DNA from: Caulobacter sp. Root343
GTDB lineage: Bacteria > Pseudomonadota > Alphaproteobacteria > Caulobacterales > Caulobacteraceae
Direction of reading: 5' to 3'
Length of the DNA: 64,000 nt
Assembly: GCF_001425745.1 (NCBI RefSeq)
Contig: NZ_LMDF01000007.1
Location: 768,075 to 832,074 of the forward strand
This document shows, one piece after another, positions 24,911-34,436 of this stretch (its first letter is position 1; the number at the start of each line of letters is the position of its first letter). A program made the translations under genes and the position numbers. A model generated the notes under the pieces. The model saw only the letters and a program-made list of their open reading frames with translations. It had not been told where the DNA came from and made no database searches.

Positions 24911-26113
24911 CTACGCGTCTTCCCGGCCGATGATCGCCACCGAACAGACATTGCTGGCCGGTGCGCCGCCCAGGTTGTGGGTCATGCCGAAAACCGGGTC
25001 GGACAGCTGCCGCTCGCCCGCGCGGCCTTGCAGCTGCAGATACATCTCGTAGAGCATGCGTAGGCCCGACGCGCCGATCGGATGGCCGAAGCACTTGAGG
25101 CCGCCGTCGATCTGGCACGGCACGCCGCCGTCGGCGTCGTAGAAGCCGTCCAGCACGTCGCGCCAACCCTGCCCCTCCGGCGAGATGAACAGGTCCTCCA
25201 TGGTCACCAGCTCGGTGATCGAGAAGCAGTCGTGCACCTCCATCATCGAGATCTGCTCGCGCGGTCGCTCGATGCCGGCCTCCTTGTAGGCTTTGCCCGC
25301 GGCGATGCGGGCGGTGTGGAAGTGGCTGCCGTCCCAGCCGTTGTACTGGCTCTCGTAGCCGTTCGAGACCGACAGCTGCAGGGCCTTGACCGTGGTCAGG
25401 TTCCGCTTGCCCAGGCTTCGGGCGATCTCGGGCGTGGTGACGATGGCCGCCGCCGCGCCGTCCGAGACGCCGCAGCAGTCGAACAGGCCCAGCGGCTCGG
25501 CGATCATCGGCGCGTTGAGGGCTTGGTCGACGGTGATCGGCTTGCGCAGGTGGGCCTTGGGATTCTTGGCCCCGTTGGCGTGGCTCTTGACCGAGACGTG
25601 AGCGATGGCGCGCTTTAGGTCATCCTTCGAGACCCCATGCTTGGCGCGATAGGCGCTGGCCAGCTGGGCGAAGTTCCCCGGGGCCGAGCCGTTGGGCATG
25701 ACCTGCGGGTTGAGCGTGCCAGGGTTGCCGGCCGGCAGGCCGCCATAGCCGGTGTCCTTCAGCTTCTCGACGCCGACCGCCAGGGCGATGTCGGCCGCGC
25801 CCGCCGCCACGGCGTAGACCGCGCCCCGGAAGGCCTCCGAGCCCGAGGCGCAGAAGTTCTCGACCCGGGTGACGGCGATGTTCGGCAGGCGCAGGGCGAT
25901 CGACAGCGGCGTGCCGCCCTTGCCCGAGCCGATCTCGTCGATGTGGGTCGAGAACCAGGCCGCATCCAGCTGAGTTGGCTCGACACCGGCGTCCTGCATC
26001 GCTTCCAGATAGGCCTCGACCATCAGGTCATCGGGGCCCGCGTCCCAGCGCTCGCCGAACTTCGAACAACCCATCCCGAGGATGGCGACCTTGTCGCGGA
26101 TTCCCTGTGGCAT
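24911..26113 (-). CDS. Thiolase-family acetyl-CoA acetyltransferase (SCP-x-like)
   Basis: A 400-residue thiolase-fold protein of the lipid-transfer/acetyl-CoA acetyltransferase subgroup. The acyl-accepting Cys is in VENFCASGSEAF (residue about 85) and the C-terminal catalytic His is in CFGHPIGASG (about 348). The usual second catalytic Cys (CxG) is replaced by AxN (NLGGAPASN), as in archaeal thiolases that pair with DUF35 proteins. It lies 9 bases after the HMG-CoA-synthase-like/DUF35 gene, so the two products probably form a complex. Confidence 0.85.
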   Translation of the reverse strand: MPQGIRDKVAILGMGCSKFGERWDAGPDDLMVEAYLEAMQDAGVEPTQLDAAWFSTHIDEIGSGKGGTPLSIALRLPNIAVTRVENFCASGSEAFRGAVYAVAAGAADIALAVGVEKLKDTGYGGLPAGNPGTLNPQVMPNGSAPGNFAQLASAYRAKHGVSKDDLKRAIAHVSVKSHANGAKNPKAHLRKPITVDQALNAPMIAEPLGLFDCCGVSDGAAAAIVTTPEIARSLGKRNLTTVKALQLSVSNGYESQYNGWDGSHFHTARIAAGKAYKEAGIERPREQISMMEVHDCFSITELVTMEDLFISPEGQGWRDVLDGFYDADGGVPCQIDGGLKCFGHPIGASGLRMLYEMYLQLQGRAGERQLSDPVFGMTHNLGGAPASNVCSVAIIGREDA

Positions 26114-26122
26114 GGTCGCCTC

Positions 26123-27589
26123 CTATTCCGCCGCTTGAGCGGTTTGAGCCGCGATCGCCGCCCGGTCCGGCGCGGCCTTCCAGAAGTAGCGGACGAAGCC
26201 GCGCTTCTCGTCGACGTCCTTGATGCGGAACACCATCCGTACCGGCAGGCCCGTCTCGACATCGCCCGGCGCGACGTCGGTGATGTCCATCATGATCCGT
26301 CCGCCGCCTTCGAAGACGATCATGCCGTAATGGTTGGGCGGGTTCATCGAGAAGGTCAGATAGTCGGCCGAGTAGCTGAGCACCGAGGCCTTGCGCTCGG
26401 CGAAGCGGTACGGCTCCTGGGTGTCGACGGCGGGGTTGTTGGGCGCGACCGAGATGCGGGTGCGCGGAAACTGGACGACGCCGGTCTCGCGACAGCGCCC
26501 GCCGACCAAGCCCAGGATCATGTCCTCGTTGCGGTAGAGGGTGGTCAGGGCCGTCTTGTTGTCCTTCTCGGCCCGCATGCCCTTGTCCCATTCGATCAGA
26601 CCGTTGAAGGTCAGGAACTTCAGGTAGTTGGTTTCTTCTTGACGGTCGGCCAGAGCGCCCGTGACGCCGCGCGCAGGGCGCTGGCCCTGACCGGTGGCGC
26701 GGAACACCAAGGCCTCGGCGCCCTGGCCGAACTGGGCGACCAGGATGGTCTCGCCGACCTTGGCCTCTTCAAGCGCGTGCGCCAGCATGATTGGCCCGTG
26801 CGCGCAGCCGGCCTCGCCCATCACCGCGGCGAGATTGTCGCGGACGGCCTCGGGCCGGATCCCGATGGTTTTGGCCAGGCTCGCGGCCATGCCGGCGAAA
26901 GTGGACGGGAAGCAGAAATGGTCGATATCAGAGGGGCTTAACCCCGCGACTTCAAGCGCTCTCTGGATGGCCGGCGGGACCAGCTTGACGATGCCCTCGT
27001 CACGGATCCAGCGCTCCTCCCAGTAGTGATCGAAGCCGCCGTCATCGCCGCGGAAGTGGTCGACGAAGTCATCGGTGACGCTGCCACGCCCAAGCAGCTC
27101 GGCCGCGCCGGCCCCCTCCGTGACCACGAAGGCCGCCGCGCCATCGCCAAAGTCCAGCTCCTGCGCCGAGGCCGCTCGCGCCTTGCGGTGCTCGCCGACA
27201 GCGACCAGGGCGGTTCCGCCGCTAACCAGGGCCTGTCCCAGCGCCGTCAGTCCGCAGCGCTGCGAGCCGGTGACGTCGCTGGCGCGGATCGATTTCTCCA
27301 AGGTCAGGGCCGCCGAGACGATCCCGGCGTTCAGCCGGTCCGCGAACGGCGCGGTGGTCGAGGCGAAATAGAGGGCGTCGATATGGGAGCGGTCGTCGGC
27401 CGGCCCCAGCGCGTCGCGAGCCGCCTCGACGGCCATGGTCAGGGCGTCCTCGTCCCAGTTGGCCATGGACCGCTCGCCCTTGCCCTTGGCCTTGAGGTTG
27501 GGCGCGACCCAGGCGTTGGCCTCGGTCACGGCCTTGCGGCTCAGACGAAGACGCGGCGCATAGGCGCCCCAGGCGGCGATGCCGGCCAT
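26123..27589 (-). CDS. HMG-CoA-synthase-like protein fused to a DUF35 OB-fold
   Basis: A 488-residue fusion. Residues 1 to about 340 are a thiolase-fold synthase related to archaeal HMG-CoA synthase/KAS III, with the candidate nucleophile in TGSQRCGLTALG near 110 and HFCFPSTFAGMA near 225 at the position of the catalytic His. Residues about 355-480 form a DUF35 OB-fold (FARTRISVAPNNPAVD-type region, MIVFEGGGRIMMDITDV, RMVFRIKDVDEKRGFVRYFWK); the usual N-terminal zinc ribbon Cys residues are only partly visible (GRCRETG). The ATG at 27589 follows AGGGAG. It is in an operon with the thiolase. Confidence 0.78.
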   Translation of the reverse strand: MAGIAAWGAYAPRLRLSRKAVTEANAWVAPNLKAKGKGERSMANWDEDALTMAVEAARDALGPADDRSHIDALYFASTTAPFADRLNAGIVSAALTLEKSIRASDVTGSQRCGLTALGQALVSGGTALVAVGEHRKARAASAQELDFGDGAAAFVVTEGAGAAELLGRGSVTDDFVDHFRGDDGGFDHYWEERWIRDEGIVKLVPPAIQRALEVAGLSPSDIDHFCFPSTFAGMAASLAKTIGIRPEAVRDNLAAVMGEAGCAHGPIMLAHALEEAKVGETILVAQFGQGAEALVFRATGQGQRPARGVTGALADRQEETNYLKFLTFNGLIEWDKGMRAEKDNKTALTTLYRNEDMILGLVGGRCRETGVVQFPRTRISVAPNNPAVDTQEPYRFAERKASVLSYSADYLTFSMNPPNHYGMIVFEGGGRIMMDITDVAPGDVETGLPVRMVFRIKDVDEKRGFVRYFWKAAPDRAAIAAQTAQAAE

Positions 27590-27675
27590 GACCAACTCCC
27601 TGGCGTCGAGGTTTCCGCCCCGATCTCGAAAGTCAGCCTACGCCGGCGCCTGCGCTCCGCAACCGTGCCCTGACG

Positions 27676-28677
27676 TCAGCGATACGGGTCCTCGGTATTG
27701 AGATAGCCGGCCACATAGTCGGCCACCCCGTCCTCGAGCGGCGTCATCGGGGCGTCGTAGCCAGCCGCGCGCAGGCGGCTCATGTCGGCCTGAGTGTAGT
27801 ACTGGTACTTGCCGCGCAGCACCTCGGGCATGTCGATATAGGTGATGTCGGCCTCTCGCCCGGCCGCCGCGAACGCCGCCACGGCCAGGTCGCGGAACGA
27901 GCGCGCGTGGCCCGAGCCCAGGTTGAAGACCCCGTTCACGGCCGGGCTCCTGGCCAGCCAGGCGATCACGTCGACCACGTCGCGGACATAGACGAAGTCG
28001 CGCAGTTGGCCCCCGTCCTCATAGTCCGGATGGTGCGACTTGAAGAGCTTGACGCCCTCGCCAGCGGCGATACGCGGCCAGATCTGGGCCACGACCGACT
28101 TCATGCCGGCCTTGTGCTCCTCGTTCGGGCCATAGACGTTGAAGAACTTCAGGCCCGCCCACTGGGCCGGGGCGCGGCCGCGATGGGCCTCGCGCACGGC
28201 GTAGAGGTCGAACAGGGCCTTGGACCAGCCATAGGCGTTCAGCGGCCGCAGCGCCTTCAGGGAGTCGAGATCATCCTTGCCTTCGAAGCCCAGGGTCCCG
28301 TCGCCATAGGTGGCCGCCGACGAGGCATAGATCAGGCGCTTGCCATGCTCGGCGCACCAGTCCCAGAGGTCGCGCGACAGCACGAAATTGGACTGCACGA
28401 TCTTGTCGGCGTCGGCCTCGGTGGTCGAGGACACCGCGCCCATGTGGATGATTAGCTCGACGCTCTCGCCCTTGCGCGCCAGCCACTCGGTCAGCTGCTC
28501 GGGCGCCACGAAGTCGGCGATCGGGTGCTTGGCGATGTTGCGCCACTTGCCGCTGGCCGCGTCGCGCAGGCGATCGCAGACCACGACGTCCAGCGACGGA
28601 TCCTCGCAGAGGCGGGCCACGACGTTCGAGCCGATGAAGCCCGCGCCGCCAGTGACGAGAACGATGCGACGGCTCAT
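27676..28677 (-). CDS. hldD: ADP-L-glycero-D-manno-heptose 6-epimerase
   Basis: A 333-residue extended short-chain dehydrogenase/reductase. The NAD(P) motif VTGGAGFIGSN is at residues 7-17 and the catalytic YGWSK near 150. KFFNVYGPNEEHKAGMKSV is characteristic of HldD (RfaD), which epimerises ADP-heptose for the LPS inner core. The gene begins 3 bases after kdsA, making a small LPS-core operon. Confidence 0.9.
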   Translation of the reverse strand: MSRRIVLVTGGAGFIGSNVVARLCEDPSLDVVVCDRLRDAASGKWRNIAKHPIADFVAPEQLTEWLARKGESVELIIHMGAVSSTTEADADKIVQSNFVLSRDLWDWCAEHGKRLIYASSAATYGDGTLGFEGKDDLDSLKALRPLNAYGWSKALFDLYAVREAHRGRAPAQWAGLKFFNVYGPNEEHKAGMKSVVAQIWPRIAAGEGVKLFKSHHPDYEDGGQLRDFVYVRDVVDVIAWLARSPAVNGVFNLGSGHARSFRDLAVAAFAAAGREADITYIDMPEVLRGKYQYYTQADMSRLRAAGYDAPMTPLEDGVADYVAGYLNTEDPYR

Positions 28678-28680
28678 GCG

Positions 28681-29547
28681 CTAAGCCGCCGCCTTGGTCA
28701 GGGCGTCATAGGCCAGCAGGTTGCCGACCAAGGCCTCGAACTGGCTCATCGGCACCATGTTGGGGCCATCCGAGGGCGCGTGGTCCGGGTCGGGATGGGT
28801 CTCGATGAAGACGCAGGCCACGCCCACCGCCACGGCCGCGCGGGCCAGGACCGGCACGAACTCGCGCTGGCCGCCCGAAGACGTGCCCTGCCCGCCCGGC
28901 TGCTGCACACTATGGGTGGCGTCGAACACCACCGGACAGCCGATCTCCTTCATGATCGGCAGCGAGCGCATGTCGCTGACCAGGGTGTTGTAGCCGAACG
29001 ATGCGCCGCGCTCGCAAGCCATGACGTTGGGATTGCCCGCGCCCGTCACCTTGGCGATGACGTTCTTCATGTCCCAAGGCGCCAGGAACTGGCCCTTCTT
29101 GATGTTGATCGCGCGGCCTGTATGGGCGGCGGCGACCAGCAGGTCGGTCTGGCGGCACAGGAAGGCCGGGATCTGGATGACGTCGACGGCCTCGGCCACG
29201 ATCGGGCAATGGCTAGTCTCGTGCACGTCGGTCAGGGTGGGCAGGCCGGTCACCTCGCGGATCTCCTGGAAGATCGGCAGGCTGTCGTGCAGGCCGATGC
29301 CGCGCTGGGCGTTGGCCGAGGTGCGGTTGGCCTTGTCATACGACGTCTTGTAGATCAGACCGACGCCGAGCCGTTGGGCCATCTCCTTCAGCGCGTGAGC
29401 GGTTTCCAGCGCGTGCTGGCGGCTTTCCATCTGGCAGGGGCCGGCGATGATCGACAGCTTTTCGCCGTTGCCGATGCGGACAGGCGCGCCGGTCGGCGTC
29501 TTGATCTCGACGAGGGCGTTCGGGGCTACGGCTTGCGGCTGACTCAC
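28681..29547 (-). CDS. kdsA: 3-deoxy-8-phosphooctulonate synthase (KDO-8-P synthase)
   Basis: A 288-residue class I DAHP-synthase-fold enzyme condensing arabinose-5-phosphate with phosphoenolpyruvate. [29 protein letters not shown] and [18 protein letters not shown] are KdsA blocks; the N in [11 protein letters not shown] and absence of the metal Cys suggest the family type should be checked. The GTG at 29547 (VSQPQAV) was chosen because an in-frame extension to 29697 would run antisense through the photolyase start and has no homology pattern. The photolyase gene is divergent, 67 bases away. Confidence 0.92.
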   Translation of the reverse strand: MSQPQAVAPNALVEIKTPTGAPVRIGNGEKLSIIAGPCQMESRQHALETAHALKEMAQRLGVGLIYKTSYDKANRTSANAQRGIGLHDSLPIFQEIREVTGLPTLTDVHETSHCPIVAEAVDVIQIPAFLCRQTDLLVAAAHTGRAINIKKGQFLAPWDMKNVIAKVTGAGNPNVMACERGASFGYNTLVSDMRSLPIMKEIGCPVVFDATHSVQQPGGQGTSSGGQREFVPVLARAAVAVGVACVFIETHPDPDHAPSDGPNMVPMSQFEALVGNLLAYDALTKAAA

Positions 29548-29614
29548 GGCAACTATTCCAGTCGGTAGGGATTTGAGGCGCCCAAGAGGTGACCCTTCGA
29601 GCGGGACGGTGCAA

Positions 29615-31060
29615 GTGCGGAAAGACCTGGGCGACCATGAGGCGAACCTGGCGCCCGTCATCGTCTGGTTCCGCCAGGACCTGCGCTTAGCCGACAATCC
29701 CGCGCTGCGCCATGCCGCCGATGGGGGCCGTCCAGTGATCGCGCTCTACATCCTCGACCAGACGCCCGGCATGCGCGCGGCTGGCGCGGCGTCGCTATGG
29801 TGGCTGGACAAGTCGCTGAAGAGCTTGGCCCAGAGCCTTGAGAAGCTTGGCAATAAGCTCGTGTTTCGCAAGGGCGCCGCCGCTGAGGTGCTCGACGAGG
29901 TGATCTCCGAGACCGGCGCGACCTGCGTGCTGTGGAATCGCCTCTATGACGCGGCCAGCATCGCGCGAGATAGCGACATCAAGGCTCGACTCAAGGACGC
30001 CGGCGTCGATTGCCAGAGCTTCAACGCCGGCCTTCTGAACGAGCCCTGGACTGTCAAGAATGGCTCCGGCCAGCCGTATAAAGTGTTCACGCCCTACTGG
30101 CGCGCGGCGCGTGAGCAGTTGGGCCGGATAACCGTAGAATCCATGCCGAAGCCCCTGAAATCCCTAGGCAACCACCCGCACACTGAAAGCCTAGCCGCCT
30201 GGGGGCTGCATCCGACCAAACCCGACTGGTCCAAGGGCTTTGATCTCTGGACGCCCGGTGAAGCTGGCGCCCAGGCGCGACTGAACGACTTCCTATCCGG
30301 ACCCATCGACGGCTATGGCGACAAGCGCGATGTTCCGGGCGTCCAGGCGACCTCAAACCTGTCTCCGCACCTCCATTTTGGCGAGATCGGGCCGCGTCAG
30401 GTCTGGCTGGCGGCCCGCAACGCCGCCAACGCTGGCGACGCCCCGGCCGGCGAGGTCGAGAAGTTCCTGTCCGAACTGGGCTGGCGCGAGTTCAACCATT
30501 CCATCCTGTTCCACTGGCCCGACCTGCCCCGACAGAACTTCAAGCCCGAGTTCGACGGCTTTCCCTGGGTCAAGGACCCCGCCGCGTTCGAAGCCTGGAC
30601 GCGCGGCGAAACCGGCTATCCGATCGTCGACGCGGGCATGCGCGAGCTGTGGACCACCGGCTTCATGCACAACCGCGTGCGGATGATCGTCGCCTCGTTC
30701 CTGATCAAGCACCTGATGATCGACTGGCGCGAGGGCGAGGCCTGGTTCTGGGACACGCTGGTCGACGCCGACCTCGCCAACAATGTCGGCAACTGGCAGT
30801 GGACCGCCGGCAGCGGCGCCGACGCCTCACCCTATTTCCGGATCTTCAATCCTATCGCTCAGGGCGAGAAGTTCGACCCCCGTGGCGTTTACGTCCGGCG
30901 CTGGGTTCCGGAACTTCGGCACGTTCCCGACGAACTTATCCACAAGCCGTGGACCTCCCCCTTGCATCTGCCGGAGGAAGCCAAACGTCTCTATGAGCGG
31001 CCGATCGTGGACCACGCCCGGGCGCGCGAGCGGGCCTTGGAGGCCTATCGCGGCCTCTAG
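29615..31060 (+). CDS. phr: Deoxyribodipyrimidine photolyase
   Basis: A photolyase/cryptochrome family protein of about 481 residues. [19 protein letters not shown] opens the antenna-binding domain. The FAD domain contains [49 protein letters not shown] and the [17 protein letters not shown] block. It repairs cyclobutane pyrimidine dimers with light. The start is uncertain: in-frame GTG codons at 29609 and 29615 are the nearest sensible candidates; 29615 is used here. Confidence 0.88.
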   Translation: MRKDLGDHEANLAPVIVWFRQDLRLADNPALRHAADGGRPVIALYILDQTPGMRAAGAASLWWLDKSLKSLAQSLEKLGNKLVFRKGAAAEVLDEVISETGATCVLWNRLYDAASIARDSDIKARLKDAGVDCQSFNAGLLNEPWTVKNGSGQPYKVFTPYWRAAREQLGRITVESMPKPLKSLGNHPHTESLAAWGLHPTKPDWSKGFDLWTPGEAGAQARLNDFLSGPIDGYGDKRDVPGVQATSNLSPHLHFGEIGPRQVWLAARNAANAGDAPAGEVEKFLSELGWREFNHSILFHWPDLPRQNFKPEFDGFPWVKDPAAFEAWTRGETGYPIVDAGMRELWTTGFMHNRVRMIVASFLIKHLMIDWREGEAWFWDTLVDADLANNVGNWQWTAGSGADASPYFRIFNPIAQGEKFDPRGVYVRRWVPELRHVPDELIHKPWTSPLHLPEEAKRLYERPIVDHARARERALEAYRGL

Positions 31061-31116
31061 CTGAGCCGGGGCTTTACGAGCCGGTCGTTAACGGCGTTAA
31101 TAAACGCGTAACTCGG

Positions 31117-32346
31117 ATGCGAGGCCCTGCCTTGGATACTGCGTTGTGGAACGACCCCGACCTGAAGGCCGCCCCGGCCGCCTTCCGCGCCGCGCTTCGC
31201 GTGCTGGCGACCAATTGGGACTTTGGCTCGGTCACCTGGATTCTACCGACGGGCAAGGCCCTGACCGTGAAGGGCGGCCGGGCCGGTCCTGACGTCACCG
31301 TCCAGATCAACGACTATCATTTCATCCGCCGAGCCTTCTCGTCGGGCTCCATCGGCTTCGCCGAGGGCTTCATGGCGGGCGAGTGGGAGACGCCGGACCT
31401 CTCCGCGGTGCTGGAAGCGTTCTCACTGAACTTCGACAGACTGACACCGTTGCTGACCGGCAATCCGATCATGCGGGTGGTCAATGGCCTGTACCACCTG
31501 CTTCATCGCAACAGCCGCGACGGTTCGCGCAAGAACATCCACGCCCACTACGACCTGGGCAACGGCTTCTACTCGCGCTGGCTGGACCCCAGCATGACCT
31601 ATTCCTCGGCCTTGTATGAGCGGCCCAACCAGCCGTTGTCCGAGGCTCAGCACGCCAAGTACGCGGCCCTGGCCAAGACCATCGACCTTGCGCCCGGCAA
31701 GCACGTGCTGGAGATCGGCTGCGGCTGGGGCGGCTTCGCCGAGTTCGCGGCCAAGGAGGTGGGGGCCAAGGTCACCGGCATCACCATCTCCCAGGCCCAG
31801 TACGATTTCGCCCGCAAGCGCCTGTTCGAGCAGGGACTTTCCGAAAAAGCCGATATCCAGCTGATCGACTATCGCGACGTCGAAGGCCAGTTCGACGCCG
31901 TGGCCTCGATCGAGATGTTCGAGGCGGTCGGCGAGGAATATTGGCCGACCTATTTCGGCAAGATCCATGAGGTGCTGCGCCCCGGCGGCCGCGCCGGCCT
32001 GCAGATCATCACCATCCGCGATGAGCTGTTCCCTCGCTATCGCGGCCGCACCGATTTCATCCAGCGCTACATCTTCCCGGGCGGCATGCTGCCCAGCGAG
32101 GCGCGGCTGAAGGAAGAGACCGAGCGCGCTGGCTTGGAATGGAGCGATCTCAAGCGCTTCGGCCAGAATTATGCCGACACCCTGGCCGAGTGGGCGCGAC
32201 GGTTCGAGGCCGCCTGGAGCGACATCCGCAAGGACGGCTTCGACGAGCGGTTCCGGCGGCTGTGGCGGTTCTATCTCAGCTATTGCGAGGCGGGCTTCCG
32301 CACCGAACGGACCAATGTCATCCAGCTGGGCTTGAGCCGGAGCTGA
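31117..32346 (+). CDS. Cyclopropane-fatty-acyl-phospholipid synthase family protein
   Basis: A 409-residue SAM-dependent methyltransferase. The SAM motif VLEIGCGWGGFAEFAA is near residue 195 and the family-specific CFA regions YDLGNGFYSRWLDPSMTYSSA (about 145) and FIQRYIFPGGMLPS (about 310) are intact. It adds a methylene to unsaturated phospholipid acyl chains. An ATG at 31117 lacks a clear ribosome binding site; a TTG at 31132 has GAGG 8 bases upstream and is a fair alternative. Confidence 0.9.
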   Translation: MRGPALDTALWNDPDLKAAPAAFRAALRVLATNWDFGSVTWILPTGKALTVKGGRAGPDVTVQINDYHFIRRAFSSGSIGFAEGFMAGEWETPDLSAVLEAFSLNFDRLTPLLTGNPIMRVVNGLYHLLHRNSRDGSRKNIHAHYDLGNGFYSRWLDPSMTYSSALYERPNQPLSEAQHAKYAALAKTIDLAPGKHVLEIGCGWGGFAEFAAKEVGAKVTGITISQAQYDFARKRLFEQGLSEKADIQLIDYRDVEGQFDAVASIEMFEAVGEEYWPTYFGKIHEVLRPGGRAGLQIITIRDELFPRYRGRTDFIQRYIFPGGMLPSEARLKEETERAGLEWSDLKRFGQNYADTLAEWARRFEAAWSDIRKDGFDERFRRLWRFYLSYCEAGFRTERTNVIQLGLSRS

Positions 32347-32531
32347 TGGTGAGCCGCCGGGCTCAGCATCGCGCGACGACGTTTTGTGGATAACCCGCCA
32401 AGCCCACGGGCAAGCTCAAGGTTTGTTCGTGAGGCTCACCCGCCTTCAGGAAAACTGGGGTTGCGCCGACGGCCCGCCGCACGATCTACCAGCGGTCCGG
32501 AACCGCCCAGAGCCGCCGAAGAAGGCCCGCC

Positions 32532-33542
32532 ATGACCGCCCAGCCCAGCGTCGTCCCGAGTGTCTTGGACGCCATCGGAAACACCCCGCTGATCCGCCTG
32601 GCCCGCGCCAGCGAAGCCACGGGCTGTGAGATCCTGGGCAAGGCCGAGTTCATGAACCCGGGCCAGTCGGTCAAGGACCGCGCGGCCCTGGGCATCATCC
32701 GCGACGCCGAAGCCAAGGGCTTGCTGAAGCCCGGCGGCCGCATCGTCGAAGGCACCGCCGGCAATACCGGCATCGGTCTGGCGATGGTCGCCTCGGCCCT
32801 GGGCTATAAGACCACGATCGTCATCCCCCGCACCCAGAGCCAGGAGAAGAAGGACGCCATCCGCCTGCTGGGCGCGGAACTGGTCGAGGTCGACGCTGTC
32901 CCCTACTCCAATCCCGACAACTACGTCCGCTATTCCGGACGCTTGGCCGAGGAGCTCGCCAAGACGGAGCCGAACGGCGCGATCTGGGCCAACCAGTTCG
33001 ACAACGTCGCCAACCGCGAGGCCCATTACCGCACCACCGGCCCTGAAATCTTCGAGCAGACGGGCGGCAAGGTCGACGGCTTCGTCTGCGCCGTCGGATC
33101 GGGCGGCACCTTGTCCGGCGTGGCCGCGGCCCTGCGCGAGCGCAAGCCGTCGGTGAAGATCGGCCTGGCCGACCCCCACGGCGCGGCGCTCTATGCCTGG
33201 TACAAGGACGGTGAGCTGAAGTCCGAGGGAACCTCGATCAGCGAGGGCATCGGCCAGGGCCGCGTCACCGCCAACCTGACGGACCTGGTCGTCGACCATC
33301 CGTTCCGCGTCGATGACGTCGAAATGCTGGAGGTAATCTACGACCTCGTCCAGTACGAAGGTCTGTGCCTGGGCGGCTCGTCCGGCATCAACATCGCCGG
33401 CGCGATCAAGCTGGCCAAGGCGCTGGGGCCCGGCCACACCATCGTGACCATCCTCTGCGACCACGGCTCGCGCTATCAGTCCAAGCTGTTCAATCCCGAG
33501 TTCCTCAAGGAAAAGGGCCTGCCGACGCCGCCCTGGATGTAA
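32532..33542 (+). CDS. cysK: Cysteine synthase A (O-acetylserine sulfhydrylase)
   Basis: A 336-residue fold type II PLP enzyme. The PLP lysine is in NPGQSVKDRAA (residue about 46), the substrate loop is EGTAGNTGIG and the phosphate-binding glycines are in GSGGTLSG. It makes cysteine from O-acetylserine and sulfide. It is followed 36 bases later by a sulfurtransferase gene, and cystathionine beta-lyase is close by, making a sulfur amino-acid neighbourhood. Confidence 0.92.
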   Translation: MTAQPSVVPSVLDAIGNTPLIRLARASEATGCEILGKAEFMNPGQSVKDRAALGIIRDAEAKGLLKPGGRIVEGTAGNTGIGLAMVASALGYKTTIVIPRTQSQEKKDAIRLLGAELVEVDAVPYSNPDNYVRYSGRLAEELAKTEPNGAIWANQFDNVANREAHYRTTGPEIFEQTGGKVDGFVCAVGSGGTLSGVAAALRERKPSVKIGLADPHGAALYAWYKDGELKSEGTSISEGIGQGRVTANLTDLVVDHPFRVDDVEMLEVIYDLVQYEGLCLGGSSGINIAGAIKLAKALGPGHTIVTILCDHGSRYQSKLFNPEFLKEKGLPTPPWM

Positions 33543-33578
33543 GGTCGTCGCCGAGTCAGATTCCGAAGAGGCTTGTCC

Positions 33579-34436
33579 ATGAGCACCCCGTCCGATCCGC
33601 TGGTCTCCACCGCCTGGCTGGCCGAACACCTGGACGCGCCGGACGTGCGCGTGGTCGACGCCTCGTGGCACATGCCGGCCGCCCAGCGTGACCCCGGCAA
33701 GGAATTCCTGGCCGCCCACATCCCGGGCGCGGTGTTCTTCGACATCGACGACATTTCCGACGAGACCTCGGACCTGCCGCACATGATCCCGACGCCGGTG
33801 AAGTTCGCCTCGCGGGTCAAGAAGCTCGGCCTGGGCGACGGCTCGCGGATCGTCGTCTATGACAGCATCGGCATTCTGCCGGCTGCCCGCGCCTGGTGGC
33901 ACTTCCGCACCATGGGCCACGAGGACGTGGTGGTGCTGGACGGCGGCCTGCCCAAGTGGATCGCCGAGGGTCGCCCGATCGAGGACGGCCCCGCCTCGCC
34001 CCAGGAGCGCCACTTCACCCCGCGCTACCAGGCCGACATCTATCGCTCGGTCGAGCAGATGCGGAGCATCGTCGAGAGCGGCCGCGAGCAGATCATCGAC
34101 GCCCGCGCCGCCGGCCGCTTCGAGGGCAAGGATCCCGAGCCCCGCGCCGGCCTGCGCGGCGGCCACATGCCGGGCGCCCGCAACATCCCGCTGTCGGCGA
34201 TGATCGCGCCGGACGGCACGATGTTGGCGGCCGACAAGCTGAAGACCGTGTTCGAAGCCGCCGGCGTCGATATCAACAGGCCGATCGTCTCGACCTGCGG
34301 CTCAGGCATCACCGCCTCGGTCGTGGCCCTGGCCTTGGCGCGCCTGGGCAAGCCGCGCTCGGCGGTCTACGACGGATCGTGGACCGAATGGGGCGGGCTG
34401 GCGGATACGCCCGTGGCGACCGGGCCGGCGACCTAG
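33579..34436 (+). CDS. sseA: 3-mercaptopyruvate sulfurtransferase
   Basis: A 285-residue protein with two rhodanese domains. The C-terminal active-site loop STCGSGITA (Cys near residue 236) matches the CGSGVT loop of 3-mercaptopyruvate sulfurtransferases rather than the CRxGxR loop of thiosulfate rhodaneses. It transfers sulfur from 3-mercaptopyruvate to thiols or cyanide. ATG at 33579 follows GAAGAGG; the TTG two codons earlier is less likely. The gene abuts the convergent binding-protein gene with no spacer. Confidence 0.88.
   Translation: MSTPSDPLVSTAWLAEHLDAPDVRVVDASWHMPAAQRDPGKEFLAAHIPGAVFFDIDDISDETSDLPHMIPTPVKFASRVKKLGLGDGSRIVVYDSIGILPAARAWWHFRTMGHEDVVVLDGGLPKWIAEGRPIEDGPASPQERHFTPRYQADIYRSVEQMRSIVESGREQIIDARAAGRFEGKDPEPRAGLRGGHMPGARNIPLSAMIAPDGTMLAADKLKTVFEAAGVDINRPIVSTCGSGITASVVALALARLGKPRSAVYDGSWTEWGGLADTPVATGPAT

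Noticed and set aside
29547..29697. N-terminal extension of kdsA to 29697
   Set aside because: It overlaps the photolyase gene antisense and lacks KdsA homology; the GTG at 29547 fits the family start.
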